Source: CAYONP01 sp964405335
Lineage (GTDB): Bacteria > Armatimonadota > UBA10988
Reading direction: 5' to 3'
NCBI GenBank assembly: GCA_964405335.1
Contig: CAYONP010000066.1
Coordinates: forward strand, 1-34,446
Length of the DNA: 34,446 nt
Part shown: positions 23,711-32,246 of the stretch, in pieces
Numbering within the stretch: position 1 is the stretch's first letter
How the letters are laid out: each line of letters opens with the position of its first letter
Program-made: the position numbers and the translations under genes
Notes under the pieces: model-generated
Database searches by the model: none
The model's input: the letters and a program-made list of their open reading frames with translations, nothing else
What the model was told of the DNA's origin: nothing

Positions 23711-25151
23711 GACGACGTCAGAAGTGCTCGATCCGGTCTGCGAGCTCGCCGGCGGATGGGCCATCCGCGCGCCGTACACCTTCACCCATGGCGAGGTGTC
23801 GCTCGACATCGAGCACCGCGGCGACGGCATCGACGTCACCGCGCCGGTCGGCTGGCGGGTCCACGTGCCGAGCCACAGCGGCGTGCGTTATGTTCACGTG
23901 CCCGAGGGCTGGAGCAGCATCGTCCCGCTGGCCACCGAGGCGATTGTGCTCGAGAACGGGCGCAGCTTCGTTAACCTGACCTGCCGCGAACCCGAGTTCG
24001 TGCCGGCCGGGCTGGAACTGACCAGCCGCCGCGGGCGGGTCCAACTGCGCTGGCATCTGTCCGTGCCGGGCAGCCGGTCGTTCCGCGTGCGGACGTTCGA
24101 CTCGTGGACCGAGCTGATCGACGAGCACCGCGCCTGGATGATCCAAACGACCGACCTCAAGCCGGTCGCCGAGCGGGCTCCGGCCTGGGCGGCGAGCTGC
24201 CCGCTAATGATCTACCTCGATATCGAGACGGTCGCCGGCGACGGCCTGCACCACGATTTCGACGACGTTGCCGCGGTTGCCGCCCGGCTGGCCGAGATCG
24301 GCGCGCCGCGCGACACGACGGTCTACCTGACCACCTGGAACGACGGCGGCGAGCGGCGCTGGCCGACGTATGAACCGAGCACAGCGGCAGGCGGCCACGA
24401 CCGGCTGAAGGCCGCCGCCGACGCGCTGCACGAGCGCGGCTATCGGCTGATGCTCCACGCCAACGTGTGGGGCTGCTCGCGCACCCATCCCGAGTACACC
24501 GGCCTGTCCACGCACGCGGTCCATACCCGCGCCGGCCACCCGCTGCGCTGGTGTGAGTTCCATGGCCAGCATGTCTCCGAATACCACTACATCGATCCGG
24601 GCAGCCGCATCTACCGCGAGATCTTCTGGGGCGGCCTGGGTCCGCTGGTGCAAGAGCTGTCGGTCGACGCCCTCTATCTCGACCAGGCCGGGATGCTGGT
24701 CGACGATCCAACGCTCGATATCCTCGCCTCGACCCGGGCGCTGATCGGCGACATCCGCGAGACCGCGCCCGAGCTGGTGCTCGGCGGGCAAGTGCTGACC
24801 TCGCGGCTGTGCGACGAGATCGTCTTCTGGCAGCTCTGGGGCACGCCCTGGTCGGGTCACGGCTGGGGCCAGCCGTTCCGCCGCCGGTCGCCGCTGGTCG
24901 CCGACCTGTTCGGCGGCCTGACCCGCTTCTGCGCGCACATCCACCTGCCGGCGGCGGTGCCGGGCCGGTTCCTCTGGTCGAACGAGGCCTTTGCCGACGA
25001 CCTGGGCACCGTCGGCGCCTTCCTCTCGGCGCAGGAGGACAACACCTACCACGGCGCCGTGCCCTGCGTCCGGCTCGACTACCGCGGACACGGCATCGAC
25101 CCGCTCAGCGCCGAGGTGATTGAGCAGGCCGCACGGCTGGCCGGCGGCTGA
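23703..25151 (+). CDS. TIM-barrel-like protein, possible glycosidase (DUF6259-like), function unproven
   Basis: The 482-residue product has an N-terminal beta-rich part (about 1-140) and then alternating strands and helices typical of a TIM barrel. Examples are LMIYLDIE, TVYLTTWNDGG, RLMLHANVWGCSRTHPEY, DALYLDQAG and VLGGQVLTS. Conserved Asp and Glu near strand ends (for instance the E of LDIE and the D of YLDQAG) could be catalytic. The pattern resembles glycosidase-like proteins annotated as DUF6259, recalled from memory and not checked. No signal peptide is visible. The ATG at 23703 overlaps the preceding gene by 8 bp and its stop overlaps the next ATG (TGATG), so all three are translated as one unit. 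Confidence 0.7.
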   Translation: MPETTSEVLDPVCELAGGWAIRAPYTFTHGEVSLDIEHRGDGIDVTAPVGWRVHVPSHSGVRYVHVPEGWSSIVPLATEAIVLENGRSFVNLTCREPEFVPAGLELTSRRGRVQLRWHLSVPGSRSFRVRTFDSWTELIDEHRAWMIQTTDLKPVAERAPAWAASCPLMIYLDIETVAGDGLHHDFDDVAAVAARLAEIGAPRDTTVYLTTWNDGGERRWPTYEPSTAAGGHDRLKAAADALHERGYRLMLHANVWGCSRTHPEYTGLSTHAVHTRAGHPLRWCEFHGQHVSEYHYIDPGSRIYREIFWGGLGPLVQELSVDALYLDQAGMLVDDPTLDILASTRALIGDIRETAPELVLGGQVLTSRLCDEIVFWQLWGTPWSGHGWGQPFRRRSPLVADLFGGLTRFCAHIHLPAAVPGRFLWSNEAFADDLGTVGAFLSAQEDNTYHGAVPCVRLDYRGHGIDPLSAEVIEQAARLAGG

Positions 25152-25726
25152 TGAGCGGGCGCTGCGCCCTTGGCCTGAAGGAATGGGCCGTGCTGGTCGA
25201 CGCCCTCGCCGCCGGCGAGCAACTCATCCTGCTCCGCAAGGGTGGCATCGAGGATGTCGGCGGTGAGTTCCGGCTCCAAGCCGACTCGTTCATCCTCTGG
25301 CCGACTTATCTGCACCAGGGCGCGGACTGGCTGCGGCCGGGCCATGCCGGCCGACTCGAGCGTGTGCTGGCCGAGCGCCGTGACCCGGACGAGGTGACCC
25401 TCGCCCACCACGCGGCGGTCGCCGGCATCCACGCTGTGCCCTCGCGCGGCGTGCTCGACGAGCTGGCCGACGAGCATGTCTGGTCGGCCGACTACCTCGA
25501 CCTGCGCTGGCGCTACCGGCCCGAGCTGCCGCTCTATCTGCTGCTCCTGCGCGTCTCCGCCCTGCCCGCGCCGACGGTTGTCCGCGAGACCACCGCGCAG
25601 CGCGGCTGCCGGTCGTGGGTCGAACTGGTCGAGCCGGTCGACCTGACGGGCATGTCGCCGGCGCTGGATGACGAGCCGTTCGGCCGGCGCGTCGAGCGAA
25701 TCCGAGCCGTCCTGGCCGCACGCTGA
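25151..25726 (+). CDS. DUF1802 family protein
   Basis: The 191-residue product opens with ALGLKEWAVLVDAL, then LILLRKGGIEDVGGEF and FILWPTYLHQ, which I recognise as the DUF1802 pattern. The function of that family is unknown; it is common in cyanobacteria and scattered elsewhere. Its start codon overlaps the upstream stop by one base (TGATG), so expression is coupled to the TIM-barrel gene. It ends 35 bp from the convergent uvrC stop. A small 5-bp inverted repeat at 25726-25740 lies between them and is too weak to call a terminator. Confidence 0.85.
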   Translation: MSGRCALGLKEWAVLVDALAAGEQLILLRKGGIEDVGGEFRLQADSFILWPTYLHQGADWLRPGHAGRLERVLAERRDPDEVTLAHHAAVAGIHAVPSRGVLDELADEHVWSADYLDLRWRYRPELPLYLLLLRVSALPAPTVVRETTAQRGCRSWVELVEPVDLTGMSPALDDEPFGRRVERIRAVLAAR

Positions 25727-25761
25727 CGGCCGATCGCCGTTGGCGCCGGGCACAGCCCGCG

Positions 25762-27588
25762 CTACTCGCCCTCTGCTGCCAGGTAGGCCTTGACCCGCTC
25801 GGCCGCCGGGCGGTTCATGCCGGGCAGGGCGGCAAGCTCGTCGATGCTTGCCGCGGCAATCGCCTCGGTGCTGCGGAAGTGGGCCAGCAGCCGGGTGCGC
25901 CGCGTGGCGCCGATGCCGGGAATGTCGTCCAGGATGCTGCGCAGGCTGGCACCGCGGCGCAGGCGCTGGTGATAGGTGTTGGCGAAGCGGTGCGCCTCGT
26001 CGCGAATCGCGCGCAGCAGTCGGATCGCCGGCATGCGGGCATCGAGCACAATCGGCTCGGACCGGCCGGGGCGGAAGATCTGCTCGTGCCGCTTGGCCAG
26101 CGCGGCCAGTGGGATCTGCTGCAAGTCGAGTGCGCGGCAGACGTCGACGGCCACATTGAGCTGCCCCTTGCCGCCGTCGACCACCAGCAGGTCGGGCAGC
26201 GGGACGAACTTCGGGTCGCCGGCGATGCCGTTGCGCAGCCGGCGATCGAGCACCTCGCGCATCATTGCATAGTCGTCCGGCGCGTCGGCGGCCTGGCGGA
26301 TCTTGAACCGGCGATAGGCCTTCTTCAGCGGCCGGCCGTCCTCGAACACGACCATCGACCCGACGTTCTGCTCGCCCTGCAGGGTGGCGATATCGAAGCA
26401 CTCGATGCGGAACGGTGTGCGCGGCAGGTCGAGCCGCTCGCGCAGATCGGCGGTCGCCGCCTCGGCGCGCTGGCGTTGCTGATCGCGGTCGACCAGAAAC
26501 AGCCGCATCGACTCGGCCGCGTTCTGCTCGACCAGCTCGATCAGCTCGCGTCGCGGCCCGCGCTCGGGCACCTCGAGCACCACCCGGCGGCCGGCCTTCT
26601 GGCTCAGCCAGGCGGCAATCGTCTCGGCGTCGGGCACCGGCCCGGCCAGGAGCACCGCCGGCGGCACCTCGACCGACTGGTCGTAGTAGCTGGTCAGGAA
26701 GGTCTTCAGCGCCACGCCGGCGGTGTCGTCCTGGGTGCCCTCGACCATCACCCGGTGGTCGCCGACGACCTTGCCGCGGCGGACAAAGAAGGCCTGCACG
26801 CAGCTCAGGTCCTCGTGCTGCGCCACCGCCACCACGTCGGCGTCGGTCGAGCGGGTCGAGACGATCCGCTGGCCGGCCAGCACGTGCCGCGCATCGGCAA
26901 TCAGGTCGCGCAGCTTGGCCGCGCGCTCGAACTCGAGGTTCTCGGCCGCCTCTTGCATCTCGGACTCGAGCTGCTCGATCACGTCGCCCGGCCGCCCGCG
27001 CAGGAACTCCGCCGCGCGGGCGATGCCGGCGTGGTAGTGCTCGCGATCGACATAGGCCGCGCAGGGCGCCTCGCAGAGGCCGAGGTGATAGTCGAGGCAG
27101 GGCCGCATCTGCGCCTGACCGGTCAGCGCAAAGGTGCACGAGCGGATCTTGAACAGCCGGCGCAGCAGCTTGTCGATCTGCCGCATGGCGCCGGCGTCGG
27201 TGAATGGGCCGAAGTACTGCGCGCCGTCGTTCTCGACGCGGCGGCAGTCGACCAGTTGCGGGAACGGCTCGGCGGTGAGCTTGAGAAACGGGAACGCCTT
27301 GTCGTCGCGGAGACGGACGTTGTAACGCGGCTGATGCTGCTCGACCAGGTTGGCTTCGAGGATGAGCGCCTCGATCTCGCTGCCGGTGACGATGGTCTCG
27401 ACCGAGGCGACCCGCTGGACCATCGCCTGCGTGCGGAACGTGTGCTCGCTGCCGGCCTGGAAATACGAGCGGACCCGCGTGCGCAGCACGGCCGCCTTGC
27501 CGACGTAGAGCACCGTTCCGTCGGCGTCCTTCATCAGGTAGACCCCCGGCGCCGCGGGCAGCGCCGCCAGGTCGGCTTCGTCGATCAC
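25762..27588 (-). CDS. uvrC: UvrC, excinuclease ABC subunit C
   Basis: UvrC makes both incisions in nucleotide excision repair with UvrA and UvrB. The 608-residue protein is full length. GIY-YIG nuclease residues G15-V-Y17 and Y28-V-G30 lie near the N-terminus. The UVR motif (ENLEFERAAKLRDLI) is at about 216-230, and the RNase H-like domain has D399, D438/D439 and D466. A tandem helix-hairpin-helix is at about 550-600 (DIPGIG, LPGMNRP). Cysteines C151, C164, C172 and C176 match the spacing reported for an iron-sulfur site in E. coli UvrC closely. GTG 27588 with GGAG 6 nt upstream is the right start; the frame is open to 27699 but the extra residues are unlike the family. UvrA and UvrB are not in the window. 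Confidence 0.97.
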   Translation of the reverse strand: MIDEADLAALPAAPGVYLMKDADGTVLYVGKAAVLRTRVRSYFQAGSEHTFRTQAMVQRVASVETIVTGSEIEALILEANLVEQHQPRYNVRLRDDKAFPFLKLTAEPFPQLVDCRRVENDGAQYFGPFTDAGAMRQIDKLLRRLFKIRSCTFALTGQAQMRPCLDYHLGLCEAPCAAYVDREHYHAGIARAAEFLRGRPGDVIEQLESEMQEAAENLEFERAAKLRDLIADARHVLAGQRIVSTRSTDADVVAVAQHEDLSCVQAFFVRRGKVVGDHRVMVEGTQDDTAGVALKTFLTSYYDQSVEVPPAVLLAGPVPDAETIAAWLSQKAGRRVVLEVPERGPRRELIELVEQNAAESMRLFLVDRDQQRQRAEAATADLRERLDLPRTPFRIECFDIATLQGEQNVGSMVVFEDGRPLKKAYRRFKIRQAADAPDDYAMMREVLDRRLRNGIAGDPKFVPLPDLLVVDGGKGQLNVAVDVCRALDLQQIPLAALAKRHEQIFRPGRSEPIVLDARMPAIRLLRAIRDEAHRFANTYHQRLRRGASLRSILDDIPGIGATRRTRLLAHFRSTEAIAAASIDELAALPGMNRPAAERVKAYLAAEGE

Positions 27589-27683
27589 CGCTCGCTCCGT
27601 GGCCGGGCCGGGCCGGAATGGTTCCACGCGACGGCGCGTTGTGACTCTTGGCCACGCGGCGGTTGACGGCCGCGCGGCGTGGT

Positions 27684-27712
27684 TTGTCCGAATCGACATC
27701 GTATGCTACCAT
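27684..27712 (+). promoter_or_regulatory. Promoter of the aminotransferase-ahcY operon
   Basis: TTGTCC (27684-27689), 17-bp spacer, TACCAT (27707-27712). The leader of about 85 nt ends with GAGGAGG 8 nt before the ATG at 27805. I saw no clear promoter for the divergent uvrC in this 216-bp gap. Confidence 0.62.
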
Positions 27713-27804
27713 CGCGCGCGGCTCGCGAGCATGTTGCGCAGATGCTGCGACCGCATGATCGAAGCGAGTCATCCGCCGCGCGCTGAGACGAGGAGGCAGC
27801 GGGC

Positions 27805-28908
27805 ATGGCTATCCGAATGCTGGACGTCGCCGCCCAGCACGCCGCCATTCAGGACAAGCTCGAAGCCGCCGCCGCCCGCGTGCTGCGCAAGGGCGTGTTC
27901 ATCCTCGGCGAAGAGGTCGAGGCGGTCGAGCGCGAGCTGGCCGCCTACTGCGGCACCCGCCACGCAATCGCCGTCGCCTCGGGCACCGACGCGCTGATGC
28001 TCGCCCTCGCCGCCTACGGCATCGGACCGGGCCACGAGGTGATCACCAGCCCGTTCACCTATGTCGCGACGGCCCAGGCGGTCACCCACCTCGGCGCGGT
28101 GCCGGTCTTCGTCGACATCGATCCGCGGACGTTCAACCTCGACCCAGGACAACTTCGCCGGGCGCTGAGCCGCCGCACGCGGGCGATCCTGCCGGTCCAC
28201 CTGTTTGGTCAATGCGCCGAGATGGACCCGATCTGCGATCTCGCCAGCCGGCGGCGGTTGACCGTGATCGAAGACGCGGCGCAGGCGATCGGCGCCAGCT
28301 ATCACGGCCGCCGCGCCTGCTCGCTGGGCCACGCCGGCTGCCTCAGCTTCTACCCGACCAAGAACCTCGGCGCCTGCGGCGACGGCGGCATGGTGCTGAC
28401 CAACGACGAGGAGGCCTACGAACGCCTGCGGCTGCTCCGCGTCCACGGCCGTGCCTCGGGTTACTTCTACCAGATGGACGGGTTCAACAGCCGGCTCGAC
28501 GAGCTGCAGGCGGCGTTCCTGCGGGTCAAGCTGCACCGGCTCGATGAGACCACCGCGCAGCGGCAGGCCAACGCGGCGCTCTACAACGAGTTGCTCGCCG
28601 GCCTCGAGCAGGTCCGCGCACCGTATGTGCCGGCGCACAACCAGCACGTCTATCACCAGTACTGCATCGTCGCCGAGGAGCGTGACCGGCTGCGCGAGCA
28701 TCTCACCGCCTGCGGCATCGACTCGGCCGTCTACTACCCATTGCCGCTGCACCAGCAGCCGATCTACCGCCACCTGCGCAGCGGCCGGCTGCCCGTCGCC
28801 GAGCGGATCAGCCAGTCGATCCTGGCCTTGCCGGTCTCACCCGAGGTGGTCGGCCCCGACGGCGTGCGCACCATCTGCGACGCCGTCGCCGCTTTCTACG
28901 GCCAGTGA
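27805..28908 (+). CDS. DegT/DnrJ/EryC1/StrS family PLP-dependent sugar aminotransferase
   Basis: The 367-residue enzyme has the family motifs SGTDAL (59-64), EDAAQA (156-161) and FYPTKNLGACGDGG, with the PLP-binding lysine at K186. It should transfer an amino group from glutamate or glutamine to a nucleotide-linked keto-sugar, giving amino sugars for surface glycans or secondary metabolites. No sugar dehydratase, epimerase or glycosyltransferase lies in the window, so the pathway is not shown. The ATG has a strong GAGGAGG 8 nt upstream. It is 57 bp ahead of ahcY on the same strand. Confidence 0.93.
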   Translation: MAIRMLDVAAQHAAIQDKLEAAAARVLRKGVFILGEEVEAVERELAAYCGTRHAIAVASGTDALMLALAAYGIGPGHEVITSPFTYVATAQAVTHLGAVPVFVDIDPRTFNLDPGQLRRALSRRTRAILPVHLFGQCAEMDPICDLASRRRLTVIEDAAQAIGASYHGRRACSLGHAGCLSFYPTKNLGACGDGGMVLTNDEEAYERLRLLRVHGRASGYFYQMDGFNSRLDELQAAFLRVKLHRLDETTAQRQANAALYNELLAGLEQVRAPYVPAHNQHVYHQYCIVAEERDRLREHLTACGIDSAVYYPLPLHQQPIYRHLRSGRLPVAERISQSILALPVSPEVVGPDGVRTICDAVAAFYGQ

Positions 28909-28965
28909 GCCATCGCACCGGCGGCCCGCCGCCTGCCCGACCCGATGCCCGTCAGGAGGTCCACG

Positions 28966-30219
28966 TTGCCATCCGATGTCCGTGACCCGAATCTCGCCGC
29001 CGCCGGCCGCAAGCGCATCGCCTGGGCGGCCAACGAAATGCCCGTGCTGGCGCTCATCCGCGAGCGGTTCGAGCGCGAGCGGCCACTCGCGGGCCAGGTG
29101 CTCGGCGCCTGCCTGCACGTGACCACCGAGACGGCCAACCTGGTCCACACCCTGGTGGCCGGCGGCGCCGCGGTGCACGTCTGCGCCAGCAACCCGCTGA
29201 GCACCCAGGACGACGTCGCCGCGGCGCTGGCCGACGACGGCGTGCCGACCTATGCCATCAAGGGCGAGGACCGCGACACCTACTTCCGGCACCTCAACGC
29301 TGTCGCCGACGCCGGCCTGACCATGACCATGGACGACGGCTGCGACCTGGTCAGTCTGCTCCACAGCGAGAAGCAGTCGGCGCTCGAGCAGGTCGTCGGT
29401 GGCACCGAGGAGACCACCACCGGCGTCATCCGGCTCAAGGCGATGGCCGCCGACGGGGCGCTGCGCTACCCCGTCATCGCGGTCAACGACGCGATGACCA
29501 AGCACTTCTTCGACAACCGCTACGGCACCGGCCAGAGCACGCTGGACGGCATCATCCGGGCGACCAACCTGCTGATTGCCGGCAAGGTCTTCGTCGTCGC
29601 CGGTTACGGCTGGTGCGCCCGCGGGGTGTCCAACCGGGCGCGTGGGCTGGGCGCCAACGTGATTGTCACCGAGGTCGATCCGCTGCGCGCGCTGGAAGCG
29701 GTGATGGACGGCTTCAGGGTCATGCCGATGATCGAGGCGGCGCCGATCGCCGACATCGTCTGCACCGTCACCGGCGACAAGCATGTCGTCGCGCGCGAGC
29801 ACTGGGCCGCCCTGAAGGACGGTTGCGTGGTCTGCAACAGCGGCCACTTCGACATCGAACTCGACCTGGTGGCGCTGCGCGAGATGTCGCACGACGTGGT
29901 CGAGGCGCGGACCTTCTGCCAGGAGTATCGGCTCAAGGACGGCCGCAAGATCTACGTGCTGGCCGAGGGCCGGCTGGTCAACCTCGGCGCGGCCGAGGGC
30001 CATCCGGCGGCGGTGATGGACATGAGCTTCGCCAACCAGGCGCTGGCCGCCGAGCACATGGCGCAGAACTCCGGCTCGCTCGAATGCCGGGTCTACCCGG
30101 TGCCGGCCGAGCTCGACGCCGAGATCGCGCGGCTGAAGCTGGATGCCATGGGGGTCAAGATCGACGTCCTGACGGCCGAGCAAGAGCACTACCTGACGAG
30201 CTGGACCGAGGGCACCTGA
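28966..30219 (+). CDS. ahcY: S-adenosylhomocysteine hydrolase
   Basis: The enzyme splits S-adenosylhomocysteine into adenosine and homocysteine and so relieves product inhibition of SAM methyltransferases. The 417-residue form lacks the insertion of about 40 residues found in many proteobacterial and eukaryotic enzymes, and resembles archaeal or thermophile-type AhcY. Key segments are LHVTTETANL (50-59), TEETTTG (147-153), NDAMTKHFFDNRYGTGQS with K179 and D183, and the NAD site GYGWCARG (213-220). The TTG at 28966 is the best start: AGGAGG (28954-28959) lies exactly 6 nt upstream, while the ATG at 28945 has no ribosome site. It likely shares the promoter before the aminotransferase gene. Confidence 0.95.
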   Translation: MPSDVRDPNLAAAGRKRIAWAANEMPVLALIRERFERERPLAGQVLGACLHVTTETANLVHTLVAGGAAVHVCASNPLSTQDDVAAALADDGVPTYAIKGEDRDTYFRHLNAVADAGLTMTMDDGCDLVSLLHSEKQSALEQVVGGTEETTTGVIRLKAMAADGALRYPVIAVNDAMTKHFFDNRYGTGQSTLDGIIRATNLLIAGKVFVVAGYGWCARGVSNRARGLGANVIVTEVDPLRALEAVMDGFRVMPMIEAAPIADIVCTVTGDKHVVAREHWAALKDGCVVCNSGHFDIELDLVALREMSHDVVEARTFCQEYRLKDGRKIYVLAEGRLVNLGAAEGHPAAVMDMSFANQALAAEHMAQNSGSLECRVYPVPAELDAEIARLKLDAMGVKIDVLTAEQEHYLTSWTEGT

Positions 30220-30261
30220 TCCGACGACACCGACCGTTCGGCCGCCGACCCGCTTGCGATG

Positions 30262-30293
30262 GACGCCTTGAATCATCTTTGATTCAAGGCGTC
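30262..30293. repeat. Perfect 14-bp inverted repeat with 4-nt loop
   Basis: Arms 30262-30275 and 30280-30293 pair perfectly around loop TCTT. It lies 42 bp after the ahcY stop and 67 bp before the GGDEF gene. No T-tract follows, so it is not a standard intrinsic terminator. It may still end ahcY transcription or serve as an operator for the downstream gene. A second GC-rich palindrome (centred on CCCCGCGGGG near 30333-30342) lies just before the ribosome site of that gene. Confidence 0.7.
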
Positions 30294-30359
30294 ACGCGTT
30301 GGGGTCGATGATCAGGTTGGCACCCGGCCGCCCCGCGGGGCCGGAGAGGATCCGGTTTG

Positions 30360-32243
30360 GTGGAAGTCACGGCACCCTACTGCGATCGACCGCCGCGCGT
30401 TCTGCTGGTCGAGGCCGTTCCGGCGGGTGAGTCGCTGGGCGGTGCGCTGTCACGCCGCGGCTGGGCGGTCGAGCAGGCCAACGGCACGCCGCTACCCGAA
30501 CGACTCGGGCGAGGCGACGTCGACCTGGTCGTGTGCGACCTGTCGGCTGCGCCGGCGGAGCTGCCGGAGTTGATCGCCGCGGCGCCGGGCCTGCTCGGCG
30601 ACGAGCATCTGCCGCCCGAGTTCGTGCTGCTCGCCGCACCCGACGACCTGCCCCGAACGATCGACGTCTACGGCTACAACTGGTGCCAGTTCCTGACCAC
30701 GCCGGTGGCCCTGCCGGTGCTTGAGCAGACCCTCGCCCGGGCGCTCGAGTTCCGCGCCCTGCGCGAGCGGGTCAACCGGCTCGAGGACTCGAACAAACAG
30801 GTCGTGCTCCGCTCGGTCGAGGACTTGACCGCCAACCTGAGCCTCGAAGGCACGCTCGGCTCGGTCCTGCGCGCGGCCGACATCCTGCTGCACCCGCAGG
30901 CGGCGGCCATCTGGCTGGCCGGCGGCCCCGACGGGCAGTTGGTCCCGGTCTCGGTGCTCCGCGCCGACGGCGGGCAGACGCTCGAGGCCGAGCACCGCGA
31001 CCTGGCCCATCGGGCCTACGAGGGCTGTGAGGGCGTCTGCTCGGCCAGCGGCGAGCTGCACCTGGCCGCCTTGCCCATCGCCGTCGACGAAACCGTCGAG
31101 GGCGTGATCAGCGCCGCCTTCGGTCGCGCCTCGACGCTGCTCGACGGCTCCGACACGAGCAACCTGCTCGCCGCCCTGGCGCAGCACGCCAGCATGGCGG
31201 TCAAGAAGGACCGGCAGTACGCCGACCTCGAGCGCTCGTCGGCCGAGATCAAGTCGCTGTTCGACGTCGGCGTGGCGATGTCGAGCGAGACCTCGCTGCA
31301 GCAGTTGTTCCAGGTGGTGGTCGAGAGCGCCGCCGACGTCTGCTCGGCGCGCCGCTGCTCGCTGATGCTGCTGGCCGAGGACCGTAGCACGCTGCAGATG
31401 CGCGCCGCGCGCGGCATTCCCGCCGACGTGATTGCCATCGCCACCGCCACCGTCGGCGAGGGCATCGCCGGCGGCGTCGCGGCGAGCGGCAAGGCGTTGC
31501 TGGTCAGCGACATCGAGAAGGACCAGCGCTTCGGCCGCAAGAACCGCGCGCAGTACAGCAACAGCTCGCTGATCAGCGTGCCGATCCTGGTCAACCAACG
31601 CGTCGTCGGCGTGCTCAACGTCAACGACAAGCGTGACGGGACCAGTTTCAACGAGAAGGACCTCAACCTGCTGGTGCTGCTGGCCAGCCAGGCGGCGGTG
31701 GCCATCGACAACGCCAACCGCTACCAGGACCTGTCCGAGCGGGCGGTGACCGACAGCCTGACCGGGGTCTACGTCCGCCGCTTCTTCGACGAGTCGCTCG
31801 AACGCGCGTTCCGCTCGGCGCGCACCACCGGCCGCGGTTTCTCGCTGTTGATGATCGACATCGACCACTTCAAGGCGGTCAACGACCAACGCGGCCACCA
31901 GGCCGGCGACGAGGCGCTGCGCCAGGTGGCCCGCGCGCTCGGCGGCACGGTGCGCGACGAGGACAGCGTCAGCCGCTACGGCGGCGAGGAGTTCGCCATC
32001 CTCCTGGCCCGGGCCAACCAGCAGACGGCCATGAGCGTGGCCGAGCGGATCCGCGCCGCGGTCGAGAAGACGATCGTCAAGCACGACGGCGCGCACTTCC
32101 AGATCACCGTCTCGGTCGGCGTGGCCGCCTACAGCGAGCAGTACGACAAGGCGGCCGACCTGCTCGCCGCCGCCGATCGCGCGCTCTATCAGGCCAAGGA
32201 ATCGGGCCGCAATCGCGTAGTCTCCGCTCCAACCGAGAGTTGA
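30360..32243 (+). CDS. Diguanylate cyclase: degenerate receiver, two GAF domains, GGDEF
   Basis: The 627-residue protein makes cyclic di-GMP. The N-terminal 12-130 region looks like a receiver with D60 kept (VVCDLS) but the conserved Lys replaced by Thr (LTTPV) and the acidic pair reduced, so phosphorylation is doubtful. GAF domains follow at about 150-285 and 300-450; the second is clearer (GEGIAGGVAASGKALLVSDI). The catalytic GGDEF domain has GGEEF at 541-545 and metal-binding D500. An inhibitory I-site RDED at 532-535 is placed five residues before GGEEF, so product feedback is likely. There is no membrane segment. The start is GTG 30360 (or TTG 30357), after AGAGGA. The carboxypeptidase gene follows after 3 bp. 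Confidence 0.93.
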   Translation: MEVTAPYCDRPPRVLLVEAVPAGESLGGALSRRGWAVEQANGTPLPERLGRGDVDLVVCDLSAAPAELPELIAAAPGLLGDEHLPPEFVLLAAPDDLPRTIDVYGYNWCQFLTTPVALPVLEQTLARALEFRALRERVNRLEDSNKQVVLRSVEDLTANLSLEGTLGSVLRAADILLHPQAAAIWLAGGPDGQLVPVSVLRADGGQTLEAEHRDLAHRAYEGCEGVCSASGELHLAALPIAVDETVEGVISAAFGRASTLLDGSDTSNLLAALAQHASMAVKKDRQYADLERSSAEIKSLFDVGVAMSSETSLQQLFQVVVESAADVCSARRCSLMLLAEDRSTLQMRAARGIPADVIAIATATVGEGIAGGVAASGKALLVSDIEKDQRFGRKNRAQYSNSSLISVPILVNQRVVGVLNVNDKRDGTSFNEKDLNLLVLLASQAAVAIDNANRYQDLSERAVTDSLTGVYVRRFFDESLERAFRSARTTGRGFSLLMIDIDHFKAVNDQRGHQAGDEALRQVARALGGTVRDEDSVSRYGGEEFAILLARANQQTAMSVAERIRAAVEKTIVKHDGAHFQITVSVGVAAYSEQYDKAADLLAAADRALYQAKESGRNRVVSAPTES

Positions 32244-32246
32244 CCC

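Noticed and set aside
25726..25740. Terminator between the DUF1802 gene and uvrC
   Set aside because: The stem is only 5 bp and no T-run follows on either strand.
27720..27804. Possible SAH riboswitch before the aminotransferase-ahcY operon
   Set aside because: Fragments resembling the consensus (GCTGCGACC and CGAGGAG) occur, but in the wrong order and without the expected pairing. The GAGGAGG is better explained as the ribosome site.
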